The notes: generated from the letters alone by a model not told the origin. Shown: positions 26,912 through 37,315, counted from the stretch's first letter. The stretch: 64,000 nt of DNA from Stentor coeruleus (GCA_001970955.1 MPUH01000051.1:62001-126000); one strand, 5' to 3'. A program made the numbers and translations.

Positions 26912-28438
26912 ATGACAGACACTTACTCACTTGAAGACAAAATTTCCAATATCAGAAATGCAATCCGAAACTTAACTGGTGATACATACGAAAAGGAATA
27001 TCAATATTTAAGTAAATCTGATATTGAAAATAAAAAACTTGACCCAAAATCCTTAGAAGTATACTTAGAAGCACGATATGAAGATGAACAATCAAAAGTT
27101 TATACAAGAAGTCCATTCGATAATCAAACTAAATACAATTTTGATTATAGTCGGGACGATAGAAATATTTCCCGCACTTCATTCCAAGGCCCGCACAGTA
27201 ACAAAATAATCACAAGTTTTACAAGTGAAGAAATCAAAGATATGTCTAGTTTTAAATTCAATGAAGGTAAAGAAAATTCTGAGCTTGGATTGCTTTTAGA
27301 ACACGAAAAGGAAAATGTGAAGAAATTAGAGCAAAGGATAGTGAAAAAAGATGAGATTATAACAAGTATGAATATCCGCCAAGCATCTCTAACTGAAGAA
27401 ATAGCCCAATTAAAAAAAAACAGTTGTTATGCTCAAAATGAAGAATATAAATCTATAATATCATCTTTACAAGAGAAATTGGAGAAATATTCAACCCAAA
27501 TTACTTTCTTACAAAGCCAAGTTCAAAGAAATTCAAGCACCCCAGATTTCAAAAAGTCCCAAACTGATGAACTTCACAACCGTATCAGTTTACTTGAAAG
27601 ACAAAACACAGAACTTATAGCAAACAACAATGAACTTTCTTCATTTACAAGCCGTTGGAAGCAGGATCAAGCTTTAATTACTGATCTTCGATATCAATTA
27701 GAAAACAAAGATAAACAAATAACTGAACTTGTACAAGAAAATAAAGAACTTGCATATAGGCTTAATGATATTATAAACACAAAAAAAGACTCAAGACAAG
27801 AATTCAGAGAGTTTAAACTGAAAGAAGAAATAACTCGGCTTAAGCAAATCAACACAGATTTGACTGAAAAAGCTACAAGATATACCCCTAGAGATATAGA
27901 AAAAGATAGACCTAAATCAAGAAAAAGATCTTGTTCATCTAATAAAGTGACTGAAAAAGCTACAAGATATACCCCTAGAGATATAGAAAAAGATAGACCT
28001 AAATCAAGAAAAAGATCTTGTTCATCTAATAAAGTGATTACGGATATAACAAATTGCCTTCAATGCACATCTTCAGAGATTATTTTTAAAATACACAAAC
28101 TTAGACGTTGTGAAAAACTTCAGAAACGTTTGGAACAACTTTTAAAAGATCTTTCACCAAATAACACTGTATTAAATACAAAACAAATATGGAAATGTAT
28201 TAGAAAAATTATTGAAGAGTATCTTGTGATTAAAAAAAAACTTGAAGGAGGGGATTTATTGTATAAAATTGCTGAGTTGCTTGGGGTTAGTGAGGCTGAC
28301 TCGTATGAAGAGGTTATGAAAATATGCGAGGAAAAAAAAATGGTCAATGCTTTGATGGCTAAGATTAAGAAAATGCTCTGTTTGAGTCCTCATGCAGCTT
28401 TAAGAGAAGTTGAAGATACTATTGATGAAAAAGTTTAA
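26912..28438 (+). CDS. coiled-coil protein with duplicated basic segment (508 aa)
   Basis: Residues about 125-320 form a long coiled coil with Gln/Glu/Lys heptads. A basic segment follows and is present twice in perfect tandem: the 29-residue unit begins TEKATRYTPRD and ends SCSSNKV. After it comes a helical C-terminal domain (about 375-500) with a Cys pair (NCLQC) and the stretch IWKCIRKIIEEYLVIKKKLE. The layout of coiled coil plus C-terminal helical domain resembles centrosomal or basal-body proteins and also the 524-aa protein at 47037-48611, but I cannot name a family. N-terminal 120 residues are mixed charge and disordered. Confidence 0.78.
   Translation: MTDTYSLEDKISNIRNAIRNLTGDTYEKEYQYLSKSDIENKKLDPKSLEVYLEARYEDEQSKVYTRSPFDNQTKYNFDYSRDDRNISRTSFQGPHSNKIITSFTSEEIKDMSSFKFNEGKENSELGLLLEHEKENVKKLEQRIVKKDEIITSMNIRQASLTEEIAQLKKNSCYAQNEEYKSIISSLQEKLEKYSTQITFLQSQVQRNSSTPDFKKSQTDELHNRISLLERQNTELIANNNELSSFTSRWKQDQALITDLRYQLENKDKQITELVQENKELAYRLNDIINTKKDSRQEFREFKLKEEITRLKQINTDLTEKATRYTPRDIEKDRPKSRKRSCSSNKVTEKATRYTPRDIEKDRPKSRKRSCSSNKVITDITNCLQCTSSEIIFKIHKLRRCEKLQKRLEQLLKDLSPNNTVLNTKQIWKCIRKIIEEYLVIKKKLEGGDLLYKIAELLGVSEADSYEEVMKICEEKKMVNALMAKIKKMLCLSPHAALREVEDTIDEKV
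27861..28034 (+). repeat. perfect 87-bp tandem duplication inside a coding region
   Basis: Copies at 27861-27947 and 27948-28034 show no difference by eye and keep the frame (29 codons each). The identity extends three bases past the second copy. Either a very recent duplication or an assembly artefact. Confidence 0.85.
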
Positions 28439-28698
28439 TTAATAATAATAACTATTATTCATAATCAACACCCACCTTAACATTTTAATTATCCTTTATC
28501 AGAATTTCACATTTCAAAAAACTAAATTTCTCCATATCTCAAACCTACAACCAATTTTTTTTATCTTCACAAACCCAATAAAACTACCTCTCTCTGCAAT
28601 TTCAAAACTTTTATTACTAAATTCACTCCCTCAACTAAAAAATCATACCTCCCACATAATTTCTAAATAAAACAATCATATAAGAATATAAAATTATT
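28439..28698. promoter_or_regulatory. promoter region of the WD40 gene
   Basis: A 260-bp spacer between two plus-strand genes, strongly C-rich and G-poor from 28460 to 28680, the standard upstream composition in this window. No specific element seen. Confidence 0.4.
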
Positions 28699-29727
28699 AT
28701 GAAAACAATAAAATCTCGAGCATACAAAGACCGGCTTAAAGGTCACAAAGATACAATTCTAATCCTTCATTCCCCAGATGGTCCTGAAGGTCATCTTCTA
28801 GTCTCAGGTTCAGCCGATGGTATAATCCGTGCATGGGACCTTAAAGCAAGAACAACAAAATTCAAACTTCAACTAGAACGTCCAGAAGGTAAACAAGAAA
28901 TAACTTGTTACAGTTTCCAATCCTCACAAGTTTTTGTCGGATATTCTGATGGTGAAATTGTCTCATATTCCCTTGAAGATGGGCATTTAATAGGTATATT
29001 TAAAGGTCATACAGGAGCAATAACATCAATAAAACATATGAATAATCTTATTACTTCATCTCAAGACAATACAATCAGAATTTGGAACCTAAAAACAAAA
29101 GAATGTGATGTTGTTTATCAATTCGCCGACCCTATTTCAGATTTTATTATCCGTGAACATGATATTATTGCCGGATCTTGGGATCGTATGCTCCGTATAG
29201 TTGACTTAAGAGAAAATACAATCAAAGATACAATTATTGCTTCAGAACAGCCAATAAAATGTTTAGAAATTGAAAATAATATTATTTATGTTGGGGGTTG
29301 TGAAATGATTATCCGATCTTGGGATTTAGAAAACTCACAATGTAAAGAATTTAAAGGGCATAGAAGTTGGGTGTTAGGTTTAAAGGTTTTTGAAGATTAT
29401 TTGTATAGTTATTCTGATGATAGGACTATAAAAGTATGGGATAAAATGACAGGAAAATGTTTGGAGGAATTTATTGGGCATGATGATGGGGTGACTTGTA
29501 TTTCATATGCTGCTTTTATGTTGTATTCTGGAAGTTATGATCATTCGATTAGAAGCTGGGATTTGGTTGAAATGTATAAAAGGATTCAGGAGAGAGCTTT
29601 TATGATAAAAGAAGATATTGAGTCAAGGAGGATAGAAACTTATAGCAGACTAATGAGTAAGAAAAAAGGGAAAGGGAAAGGAAAAGGGGGAAAAAGTTCG
29701 AAAAAAGGAAAAAAAGGCAAGAAGTAG
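28699..29727 (+). CDS. WD40 repeat protein, 342 aa, with Lys/Gly-rich tail
   Basis: Seven WD40 blades fill residues about 10-295, with repeat endings such as IIRAWDL, TIRIWNL, IIRSWDL, TIKVWDK and SIRSWDL and the GH pairs LKGHKD, FKGHTG, FKGHRS and FIGHDD. One propeller with no extra enzymatic domain, so it is a scaffold. The last 25 residues are almost only Lys, Gly and Ser and may bind nucleic acid or tubulin tails. Sequence alone does not assign it to a named WD40 subfamily. Start: ATG at 28699 is the first in frame and follows the C-rich leader. Confidence 0.92.
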   Translation: MKTIKSRAYKDRLKGHKDTILILHSPDGPEGHLLVSGSADGIIRAWDLKARTTKFKLQLERPEGKQEITCYSFQSSQVFVGYSDGEIVSYSLEDGHLIGIFKGHTGAITSIKHMNNLITSSQDNTIRIWNLKTKECDVVYQFADPISDFIIREHDIIAGSWDRMLRIVDLRENTIKDTIIASEQPIKCLEIENNIIYVGGCEMIIRSWDLENSQCKEFKGHRSWVLGLKVFEDYLYSYSDDRTIKVWDKMTGKCLEEFIGHDDGVTCISYAAFMLYSGSYDHSIRSWDLVEMYKRIQERAFMIKEDIESRRIETYSRLMSKKKGKGKGKGGKSSKKGKKGKK

Positions 29728-29791
29728 CATAAATTTGATTATTAACAAAACTATTACTGTTTTTTTTATCATTGATTTTACCATAATTTTC

Positions 29792-31141
29792 TTATAAATT
29801 CTGACCTCCTGCTACACTTCCTCTAACAGGGTCGTTTCTACCTGTGTTACCCTTATCTTTTTTCCAAGTACTCCCAATAGAAATGCTCCTAAACATATTC
29901 TCTTTATTAAATTCACCCAAAAACTTCTCTTGACTGAAATTTTCAAGATCATTAAACTCTAAGACTACACAAGAAATATCATCAATCATAACATCTTCTT
30001 TTTCAACAATACCCATCCATCTATATCTAGCTTCTTCACATACTAATCTGGCAATACTCGAATTAGAAGTTCTAGCCGGATATGAATTCCCTTCATTTTG
30101 AGTACTATACCTGAATTTCTCTATAAAATTAACAACTTCAGAATTATTCATAACATCCCATATACCATCTGAAGCTATAACTATAAATTGATCTATATTA
30201 GGGTAATATGTAAAAGAATTGATTATTGGAGTTGAAACAACACCAATTTCATGAGCAAAACGATCACCTATAGATCTAGACATAGCTAAACCTGGTAAAT
30301 GAATTTTTTTACTCCAAACTCGATAAGGGCCGATTGGTTGACCTAAATCATCAATTATTTTTTCAACGATACCTCCAGAGTTGTTAATACGTTTTAATTC
30401 TTCTTCATTATTAGGTTTTTGATCTATAGTTAAAGTTATAATAGACAATTTACGTGATGGGTTGACTGGCCTTTTATATATGTTTTTGTATATAAAAGCA
30501 TTTGTACTATCTGGATTTTTTGATACTCGTGAAGAATCTGTTGTTTGTTGTGTTGATTTTTCACTTGTTAGTTTTTTTGGTAATGTTGCTAATATTGCCC
30601 TTGAGTCTCCAACACTTCCTGCATGTATTCCTAATGTATTAACAACAATGATTAAAGCTGTAGTACCACTTAAAGAAGTTTCTATGCCACTTGAAAATAG
30701 TTGGTCATCACAAGATTTTACCATATCTTCAATTGAAGACTTTGGGTCTTCTTCAAAATTTTTAAAATATTTTTCAAAGTATTTCAGCATAAAATCTCGA
30801 CAAAAAAGCGAAACTCGTCTACCATCTCTACCATGGCCATCAAAAAGTATTGTTAAAAAACTTGTCTCACAGGATAAAAAAGCAAATGAATCTTGACAGT
30901 CTTTTTTATGCTCACCATGTGGATCAAGACCTGGGATTACACAACCTGAAGCTCGGAATTTTATTTTTGGAAGGCTTATTAATCTAAAAGATTGGTCGGT
31001 TGGCTTTGTAAGATTGATAGAGAGGTCAGAATGTGCTGTGTATTTACCTGAACGATCTTTTTGATGGGTTTTTAGGTGTAAATTTTGTTTGAAGAATGGG
31101 AATTCTAAGTACTCGATTTGTCTAGTACCGCAGATTCCCAT
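29792..31141 (-). CDS. PP2C-family (PPM) Ser/Thr phosphatase with lipid-anchor N-terminus
   Basis: A 449-aa protein with a PP2C fold at about residues 65-415. Metal-binding motifs are visible: KDCQDS (Asp81/Asp84 region), FDGHGRDG (Asp101), GSVGDSRAIL, ASDGIWDV and the final DDISCVVLEF. All key Asp residues appear present, so it should be active with Mg or Mn. A Lys/Ser-rich insert lies near 185-230. The N-terminus MGICGTRQ has Gly2 and Cys4, so myristoylation and palmitoylation are likely and the enzyme may act at membranes or cortex. Substrate unknown. Its upstream plus strand (31142-31290) is G-rich as expected. Confidence 0.94.
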   Translation of the reverse strand: MGICGTRQIEYLEFPFFKQNLHLKTHQKDRSGKYTAHSDLSINLTKPTDQSFRLISLPKIKFRASGCVIPGLDPHGEHKKDCQDSFAFLSCETSFLTILFDGHGRDGRRVSLFCRDFMLKYFEKYFKNFEEDPKSSIEDMVKSCDDQLFSSGIETSLSGTTALIIVVNTLGIHAGSVGDSRAILATLPKKLTSEKSTQQTTDSSRVSKNPDSTNAFIYKNIYKRPVNPSRKLSIITLTIDQKPNNEEELKRINNSGGIVEKIIDDLGQPIGPYRVWSKKIHLPGLAMSRSIGDRFAHEIGVVSTPIINSFTYYPNIDQFIVIASDGIWDVMNNSEVVNFIEKFRYSTQNEGNSYPARTSNSSIARLVCEEARYRWMGIVEKEDVMIDDISCVVLEFNDLENFSQEKFLGEFNKENMFRSISIGSTWKKDKGNTGRNDPVRGSVAGGQNL

Positions 31142-31571
31142 TTTTATATTTAAATGGGGACTTGTATGAAAATTGTTTTAGGTTGGGGATGGTGAAGAGG
31201 ATTTGAGGTTTTTTTCAGATGGGCTGATTGAGTTTTACATGGATTTTTGTGGTTTGGAATTTGATTATTTTTTTAGTAATATGGGGAAATAGCTTTTAAA
31301 CTAAATCTCTCCACCCTTAAAACTTTTTAATTGCACACCCAATAAACTATTTTCGGTGATTTCCCAACAAAAAGCCTTAAAAACTTTCTTAATCTGCTAC
31401 AAAGTCAAAAAAAAGCCAAATCTAAATCCTTTAAAACCCTTCTTCCAAAACTATCAAAGCAAACCTACCACAAAAACTTCACCAAAACCCTTATAAAATC
31501 CTCATAAAAAACCAAAAAAATAAAACTTCCATTCCAAAAAAAATTTTACTAATACCTTAAATCTTTATTAT
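31142..31571. other. intergenic between two minus-strand genes; clean skew reset
   Basis: No gene. Plus strand G-rich to about 31285, then C-rich and nearly G-free from about 31310 to 31560. One of the sharpest resets of the sawtooth. Confidence 0.6.
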
Positions 31572-33245
31572 CTAGTTAGATTTCAACGAAGGCCTAAACG
31601 TGCATTCTTTGGTAAACTCTTTTTCTTTTTCCTCTTTAATTTTCTGCACACGCATTTCAGTCATTTTATTCGCCGCAGTAAGTCTTTCATACATATCCGC
31701 AGGCATACTACTTCTTTTTTTCTCAGCAAGTATAACCGAAGTCTGACTTATAAACGGTTTCCTCTCAGCTTCAAAAGTTTCTTGTTTAGTCTCTTTTTTC
31801 AACAAAGTCGATCTTTGGGCAACATTTAATCCTTTACAAAGCACATCCATTTTATTTGTAAACTGGGCAAAATCTAAAGTTTCCTCAGAAGTCTGAAGTT
31901 CTTCAAAAAACGGGGTTAATATTTCTAAAGCTTTTATATCAATTTGATCAATTCTTATAGCATTTGCTGATATAAACCCATCACTATCAGAGTCTAAAGT
32001 TTTAAATAATCTTTCATATTGTCTTTGACGGAAATCATGGAAGATTTTATCAGATTCAGCAAGGCTTTTTTTTGACACTGAAGCTGCTTCAACTTGTTTT
32101 ATTTGTTCATTTTGTAAATCTTCAAGTTCTTTTTTCTTTGTATCATTTCTTGAATACAACATATTCCAAACAGTAGTTTGAGTTGTTCTTTTTTCCCCAG
32201 TATTGTTTATAACTGGTTTGAAAAGTTTTTGTCCTGTTAGATCGTCAATATCTTTTTCTTCTTGTTCTTTTCTTATACGTTCTAACTCTTCATCATAAGT
32301 TCTTTTTGTAGCATCAAGTCTATCAAAAACTTCCTCTTTAGACTCTTTGACTCCTTTTTTCTTAGTCAAACTGACATTTGGTTTGAAAGTATATTGTTTT
32401 TGGTCCTCTTCTATCTTTTTCATCTGTTTTTCCTTGATTTTTTCAGCCATTCCATACAATTCCTCATAAGTTTTTTTACCCTGGTCTTTTTTCTTAGACT
32501 TAGTATTAATAGTTGGGGTAAACTTACACTCTTTCATCTGGTCTTCTTCCTGAGCTTGTTTGAGTTTTTGAAGTTTTTCCTGATATTCTTGACCTTTTTT
32601 CCATAGTTTCTCTTCAGGTTTATCTATACTTCTTGGGGATATCGCGCTACTATTCCTATTAATATTCGGGCTAAAAGTCAATTCAGGGATTTCTGAGTCA
32701 ACTTTCGCTTGTTGTTTAAGTTCAGCAGTTTTTTTTTGTTCTTCTTTTTTCTTAAGTCCTTTCACATACAAATACTCGCCATAGTTGAAATTACCTGAAC
32801 TTTTGCTTTTACTCATTTGAGAAGCTTGCATTGATGTTGATACATTATTTTTCTTGAGTTGTTGATATATTCTATCATAAACCGTGCCTTTTTTCGGTTG
32901 TTTAGGGCCTTTGTTTTTATGTTCACGCATTTGTTGAGATGGGCTCATAGAATGTGAAGCCATCCAGTCTAACGACCCAACCTCACCTTGTTCTTTTCTT
33001 CTTATAATATCTTTGTTTTCTTGAATCAAGGATATAAGAGATTGCATTAATGAGTTGTCTAGACCATGCTTTTCTGCAAAAACTCGAGCTAAGTCAGCTG
33101 GGTCATCGTTTTCATGAATAGCGATAACATCTTGACGACCATCACCTATTTCTACAGTCATTACTAGTAATTCTCTATTTACTTGATTTCCTTCATCACC
33201 TTGTTTGTCATCATTTCTTGGAGATTCGAAACCTGGCTGTTCCAT
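31572..33245 (-). CDS. charged 557-aa protein with F-x-P repeats, EF-like loop and ubiquitin-like N-terminus
   Basis: About residues 25-85 read like a ubiquitin-like region (TVEIGDGRQDVIAIHENDD, then a helix ending LISLIQEN). The rest is Lys/Glu/Gln-rich and helical, with a spaced repeat of the form F-x-P-x-[IVL]: TFSPNIN, KFTPTIN, TFKPNVS, LFKPVIN and TFRPSLK. This motif set is common in ciliate cytoskeletal proteins of unknown function. An EF-hand-like loop, DSDSDGFISANA, lies near residue 420. No membrane segment. Convincing gene; function unknown, probably structural. Confidence 0.8.
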   Translation of the reverse strand: MEQPGFESPRNDDKQGDEGNQVNRELLVMTVEIGDGRQDVIAIHENDDPADLARVFAEKHGLDNSLMQSLISLIQENKDIIRRKEQGEVGSLDWMASHSMSPSQQMREHKNKGPKQPKKGTVYDRIYQQLKKNNVSTSMQASQMSKSKSSGNFNYGEYLYVKGLKKKEEQKKTAELKQQAKVDSEIPELTFSPNINRNSSAISPRSIDKPEEKLWKKGQEYQEKLQKLKQAQEEDQMKECKFTPTINTKSKKKDQGKKTYEELYGMAEKIKEKQMKKIEEDQKQYTFKPNVSLTKKKGVKESKEEVFDRLDATKRTYDEELERIRKEQEEKDIDDLTGQKLFKPVINNTGEKRTTQTTVWNMLYSRNDTKKKELEDLQNEQIKQVEAASVSKKSLAESDKIFHDFRQRQYERLFKTLDSDSDGFISANAIRIDQIDIKALEILTPFFEELQTSEETLDFAQFTNKMDVLCKGLNVAQRSTLLKKETKQETFEAERKPFISQTSVILAEKKRSSMPADMYERLTAANKMTEMRVQKIKEEKEKEFTKECTFRPSLKSN

Positions 33246-34419
33246 ATTATGGCTAAGAATTAAAGATAATATGATAAAAATTTTAAATTATGTTTGAGAT
33301 TTTTGTTAAATTGGATGGAAGAAAAGGTTTTTTTTTTAGTGATAAGGAAAAAATATGGGCTGGGGTTGAAAATGCTTAAGAGGCTATTTTGAAAGATACA
33401 ATTGTGGAAGGGATGATTTTTTGGGGTTAAGGAAATTTTTGATAAGGTTTTTGATTTGATTAGTTTACTTGGGATGAGTATTTTTATTGTTGTTAGGTTG
33501 TTAATATGTAGAAATGGTATTTGAAAGGAGGGGTTTTGTAAACTTTGAGATAATGTTTTAACTGACTCTTGGTTTGAAGTGTTAAAACAAAGATTATGGA
33601 GGAGGTATAAAATAAATGATTTTTATTGAAAAGGGGATTGTTTTGGGAATATTTTAGGTTAGAAGATTTTGGTATAATAATGGTTAATGAATACAGAAGA
33701 TTTAATCAAATATATTACTTAATTACGTATTAATATATAACTTCTTTAAAGAAAAATATTTAACAGCCTGAAAATATTCAAAAATTACTATCGAAACAAA
33801 TAAAACCTAGCAAGTTCTCAGAATTAATATAATAAATGAAGCAATCTTTTTGAAACTAGAAAATTTAACTAACACAATAGTTTTATGTGAGTCTGAAAAT
33901 TTTATATCTGCATTATCTTATAAAAATTTTGTCAAGCAAATAATATTTAGAGAAACTGAAAATATTATAAGAATTTTTAAATGATATAATGAAGATAAAA
34001 TGCATAGTATTTATCAGTTGATTGGAGAAATTATAAATGAAATTATAGGACATAATTTCGATATGATACCTGAACTTGCTAAAGCTGGCGGGAAAGTTGA
34101 GTTCCTAGAAAATTTGCTATTAAAAAAGTATTCCTTAAGAGTGAGTAAACCTAAATCGCATATAACGTCACAATAAGATATTAAGATTACTACTTATATT
34201 GTAAATAAGAAAAAAATATGATTAGCCCAGTTTATACTGAAATAAAATATAATAGAAGCCTATCACTTTTTTTCTTTTTTATTCTTAGTAATATAAAATA
34301 ATAATCATTTCCTTAAGGGTTTTTTGCTATAATTTATAATCTTAGGATGATTTTTGACGTCGAGTATTGAATTTAACTATAAAATTTTAAGAAATATCCA
34401 TTAAATAAAATACGCGCGA
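33246..34419. other. large intergenic region, part G-rich, part relic
   Basis: 33246-33680 is strongly G-rich on the plus strand (promoter side of the minus-strand gene). 33690-34400 is AT-rich without skew and holds a decayed relic (33811-34177). The sequence just before MCM7 lacks the usual C-rich leader. Confidence 0.5.
33811..34177 (+). pseudogene. decayed coding relic, one in-frame TGA
   Basis: One continuous plus-strand frame of about 120 codons with a single TGA near 33982 and a final TAA near 34177. Residues look protein-like: LENLTNTIVLCESENF before the TGA and IYQLIGEIINEIIGHNFDMI after it. There is no GT...AG intron that would remove the TGA and no clear ATG start, so it is probably the tail of a dead host gene. 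Family not recognised. Confidence 0.35.
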
Positions 34420-36606
34420 ATGGCCCATCAAAAGGAATCAGCGAAACTTAACTTTGACGAGGAAAAAGCCGCTCTAGTCAGATTTTTCCAAGAATTTACA
34501 ACCTCCGATGATTACTCCGACCCAATCTATGGTCGAAATTATTACTTATCCCAGCTACAACAAATTTCAGACCGAACAAAACAAGTCTTAGACGTCTACA
34601 TTGAAGACCTCGAAAGTTTTCTTGTCGCCAACGACGAATCTCGACTTTTTTCAAACATCCAAACAAATACCAAAAGATATCAAAAGCTCATGATGGAAGC
34701 TGCAGATACTCTTTTACCTCAAGCGCAAAAAGAATATTTAAATACAGTTCAAGATGTTATTTTAAATCAGCGTCTTTTAACAATAGACCCTCATGGAATT
34801 CCAGCTGAGATTAAACGTAGATATGAGCTTGTAGTCTGTTTTAAAAGTACAAGCAAATTAAATATAGTCCCATTACGTGAAGTTGGAGCATCTTGTATAG
34901 GAAAACTAATAAATGTTAAAGGTATTGTAACAAGAGCTTCAGATGTTAAGCCTCATATAGCAGTTGCATCATTTGTATGTGATGTTTGTGGACATGAAGA
35001 ATTTAAAACTGTTGGTGGGATGACTTATTTGCCTCTTTTTGAGTGTAATTCAGAAGTATGTAAAGCTTCACATTCTAGAGGGAATTTACATCAGCAGACT
35101 AGAGGGTCTAAATTTGTCAGTTTTCAAGAAATACGTATACAGGAACCGTCAGATCAAGTTCCTATGGGACAAGTACCAAGGGCGCTTAAAGTTTACTCAT
35201 ATGGACAAAGTACGCGGCTTTGTTCTCCTGGTGATTTAATCACAATAACTGGTGTTTTTCTCACTCAACCTTTTATAGGATTTAGGGCTATAACAGCAGG
35301 ACTTCTTCATGACACTTATCTTGAAGCATTTAAAATCAGCAGATCTAAAAAAAGTTATAAAGAAAGTAGTCTTAGTACAGATCAGGTTGATAAATTGAAA
35401 TCTGGGGCTAATAATAGAGAAATTTACTCGTTGCTTTCTAAATCTATAGCCCCAGAAATTCATGGACTTGAGGATGTGAAAAAAGCTTTGCTATTGTTAT
35501 TAGTTGGTGGAGTATCAAAGAAAATGAATGATGGGATGAAGATTAGAGGAGATATTAATATTTTACTTATGGGAGATCCTGGGGTTGCGAAAAGTCAGCT
35601 TTTGAAACATATATCTTTACTTGCACCAAGAGGGATTTACACTACAGGCAAAGGTTCATCAGGTGTTGGTCTAACAGCCGCTGTAATAAAAGATTCAATT
35701 ACTGGGGAAATGAATCTTGAAGGAGGTGCTTTAGTTCTTGCAGATCAAGGCATCTGTTGTATTGATGAATTTGATAAAATGGATGAAAGAGACAGAACTT
35801 CTATCCATGAAGTTATGGAACAACAAACAGTTAGTATAGCCAAAGCTGGAATCACAACAACTTTAAATGCAAGAGCATCAATACTAGCAGCAGCTAATCC
35901 ACTATTTGGCCGATATGATCGAAGAAAAACTCCTCATGAAAATATAAACTTACCCGCAGCTTTACTTTCAAGATTTGATTTGGTGTTTTTATTATTAGAT
36001 AATCACGACCCTCAAGCTGATCTCGCTTTAGCTGAAGCTGTGACTTATGTACATCAGCATTTAAAATCCAAAGATAAAGAGCGGGTAACTTTATTAGACG
36101 CTAATTTCATGCGAGCTTATATCGCTGAAGCTAAACGTATTGAACCAGTAATCCCATCCCAGCTCCACAATTTTATAATCCAAAAATATGTTGAAAAACG
36201 TCAAGAACAAACTGAAGTTAATAAAATCGGTTATGTTTATGTAACACCCCGAACACTTTTAGGGATAATCCGTTTAGCTCAAGGATTATCACGTTTACGT
36301 TTTAGTGAAGTTGTAGATCAAGACGATATTGAAGAAGCACTTCGACTTATGGAAGCAAGTCGAAATACTATAAACCAAGACACAGTGCCTAAGTCAAAAA
36401 TCGACCCAATCTCAGCAGTTTTCAAGATAATTCGTGAAGAATGCAAAAAAGGTGAGAATCAGACATCAAGTAAAACAGCGATTCTTAAAAGAGTAGTCGG
36501 CAAAGGATATTCAGAAAATGAACTTAATCAAGCTTTAGAAACTTATTCAGACTTAAATGTCATTATGCTCAATAGAGATGCGACACTCATAACATTAATC
36601 CAATAG
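34420..36606 (+). CDS. MCM7: MCM7, subunit of the replicative helicase
   Basis: A 728-aa protein with full MCM architecture. N-terminal domain (about residues 10-290) includes the zinc site CDVCGH...CNSEVC near 187-215 and the MCM7-specific phrase FQEIRIQEPSDQVPMGQVPR. The AAA+ core has Walker A GDPGVAKSQ at about 385-393, Walker B CCIDEFDKM near 446 and the arginine finger in LLSRFDLVFLLLD. MCM7 is one of six MCM2-7 subunits that unwind DNA at replication forks in the nucleus. Length matches the family (about 720). A C-terminal winged-helix region covers about 650-728. Convergent with DNAAF6, 18 bp apart. Very secure. Confidence 0.97.
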   Translation: MAHQKESAKLNFDEEKAALVRFFQEFTTSDDYSDPIYGRNYYLSQLQQISDRTKQVLDVYIEDLESFLVANDESRLFSNIQTNTKRYQKLMMEAADTLLPQAQKEYLNTVQDVILNQRLLTIDPHGIPAEIKRRYELVVCFKSTSKLNIVPLREVGASCIGKLINVKGIVTRASDVKPHIAVASFVCDVCGHEEFKTVGGMTYLPLFECNSEVCKASHSRGNLHQQTRGSKFVSFQEIRIQEPSDQVPMGQVPRALKVYSYGQSTRLCSPGDLITITGVFLTQPFIGFRAITAGLLHDTYLEAFKISRSKKSYKESSLSTDQVDKLKSGANNREIYSLLSKSIAPEIHGLEDVKKALLLLLVGGVSKKMNDGMKIRGDINILLMGDPGVAKSQLLKHISLLAPRGIYTTGKGSSGVGLTAAVIKDSITGEMNLEGGALVLADQGICCIDEFDKMDERDRTSIHEVMEQQTVSIAKAGITTTLNARASILAAANPLFGRYDRRKTPHENINLPAALLSRFDLVFLLLDNHDPQADLALAEAVTYVHQHLKSKDKERVTLLDANFMRAYIAEAKRIEPVIPSQLHNFIIQKYVEKRQEQTEVNKIGYVYVTPRTLLGIIRLAQGLSRLRFSEVVDQDDIEEALRLMEASRNTINQDTVPKSKIDPISAVFKIIREECKKGENQTSSKTAILKRVVGKGYSENELNQALETYSDLNVIMLNRDATLITLIQ

Positions 36607-36624
36607 GTTTATATCAAAAATTAC

Positions 36625-37173
36625 TTAAAAGTCTCTAATAATAGGTAAGGTTATTGTTAAAGAACTACTATAAGAGTCCCATTTAGCATTACCATCTTTA
36701 TCTTTTACTGTATGAGGAAGAGGAAGGTTTAAGACAAATTTTGGTGCTTGAAGTTTTAAAACTGTAGGGTCTACATCAAGAGTGATTTCATTTTGTTTTG
36801 TTCCTGGTAAAGAAATACGAATAAGTAAATCTTGACAACAGCGAGAACTTGGATCTAAGCCACCAAGTCCTAAAAATACATCTTCAGTACCTACTTTTTG
36901 TTTATACATTATTTCGTATTCAGGTTCTGGTCGATCGTCGCTAATTTTTGCTGTGAGATTGTTGGTTTCTTCTTGTTTCCAGATCTCTTGAGGCTTGTTT
37001 CTATTGATTTTTGTTGTCACTTTCGCATGAGCAGGGGCCATTTCTTTCCTACCTCCAGTTATGTCAGCTGGAGTTATAGTACTTCCACCAGGTGTTGAGT
37101 AATAATTCTCTTCTTCATCATCAGGGGCAATAATTTTTTTCAGGTTTTCAAGGTCGTCAATAGAAAATGACAT
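36625..37173 (-). CDS. DNAAF6: DNAAF6 (PIH1D3), axonemal dynein assembly factor
   Basis: The 182-aa product matches PIH1D3 across its length: an acidic disordered N-terminus, then PEPEYEIMYKQKVGTEDVFLGL, followed by SSRCCQDLLIRISLPGTKQ and a CS-like beta domain to the end (TLDVDPTVLKLQAP, LPLPHTVKD). DNAAF6 works with HSP90 and other PIH proteins in the cytoplasm to fold and preassemble axonemal dynein arms before transport into cilia, which fits a heavily ciliated cell. Length is close to the human protein (about 214 aa). Its stop is 18 bp from the MCM7 stop, so the 3' ends overlap or nearly so. Confidence 0.93.
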   Translation of the reverse strand: MSFSIDDLENLKKIIAPDDEEENYYSTPGGSTITPADITGGRKEMAPAHAKVTTKINRNKPQEIWKQEETNNLTAKISDDRPEPEYEIMYKQKVGTEDVFLGLGGLDPSSRCCQDLLIRISLPGTKQNEITLDVDPTVLKLQAPKFVLNLPLPHTVKDKDGNAKWDSYSSSLTITLPIIRDF

Positions 37174-37315
37174 TTTTATATATCTAAGGCTCTTGGAATT
37201 ATGAATTTACATAAAATCCTGTAGATTTCTAAAAAAAGTACACAAAAATATATTAAAAAACAGGTTTTTAAAGCAAAAATCAATATAAATCTCTAACTTA
37301 GCATGCTAATAAAAA

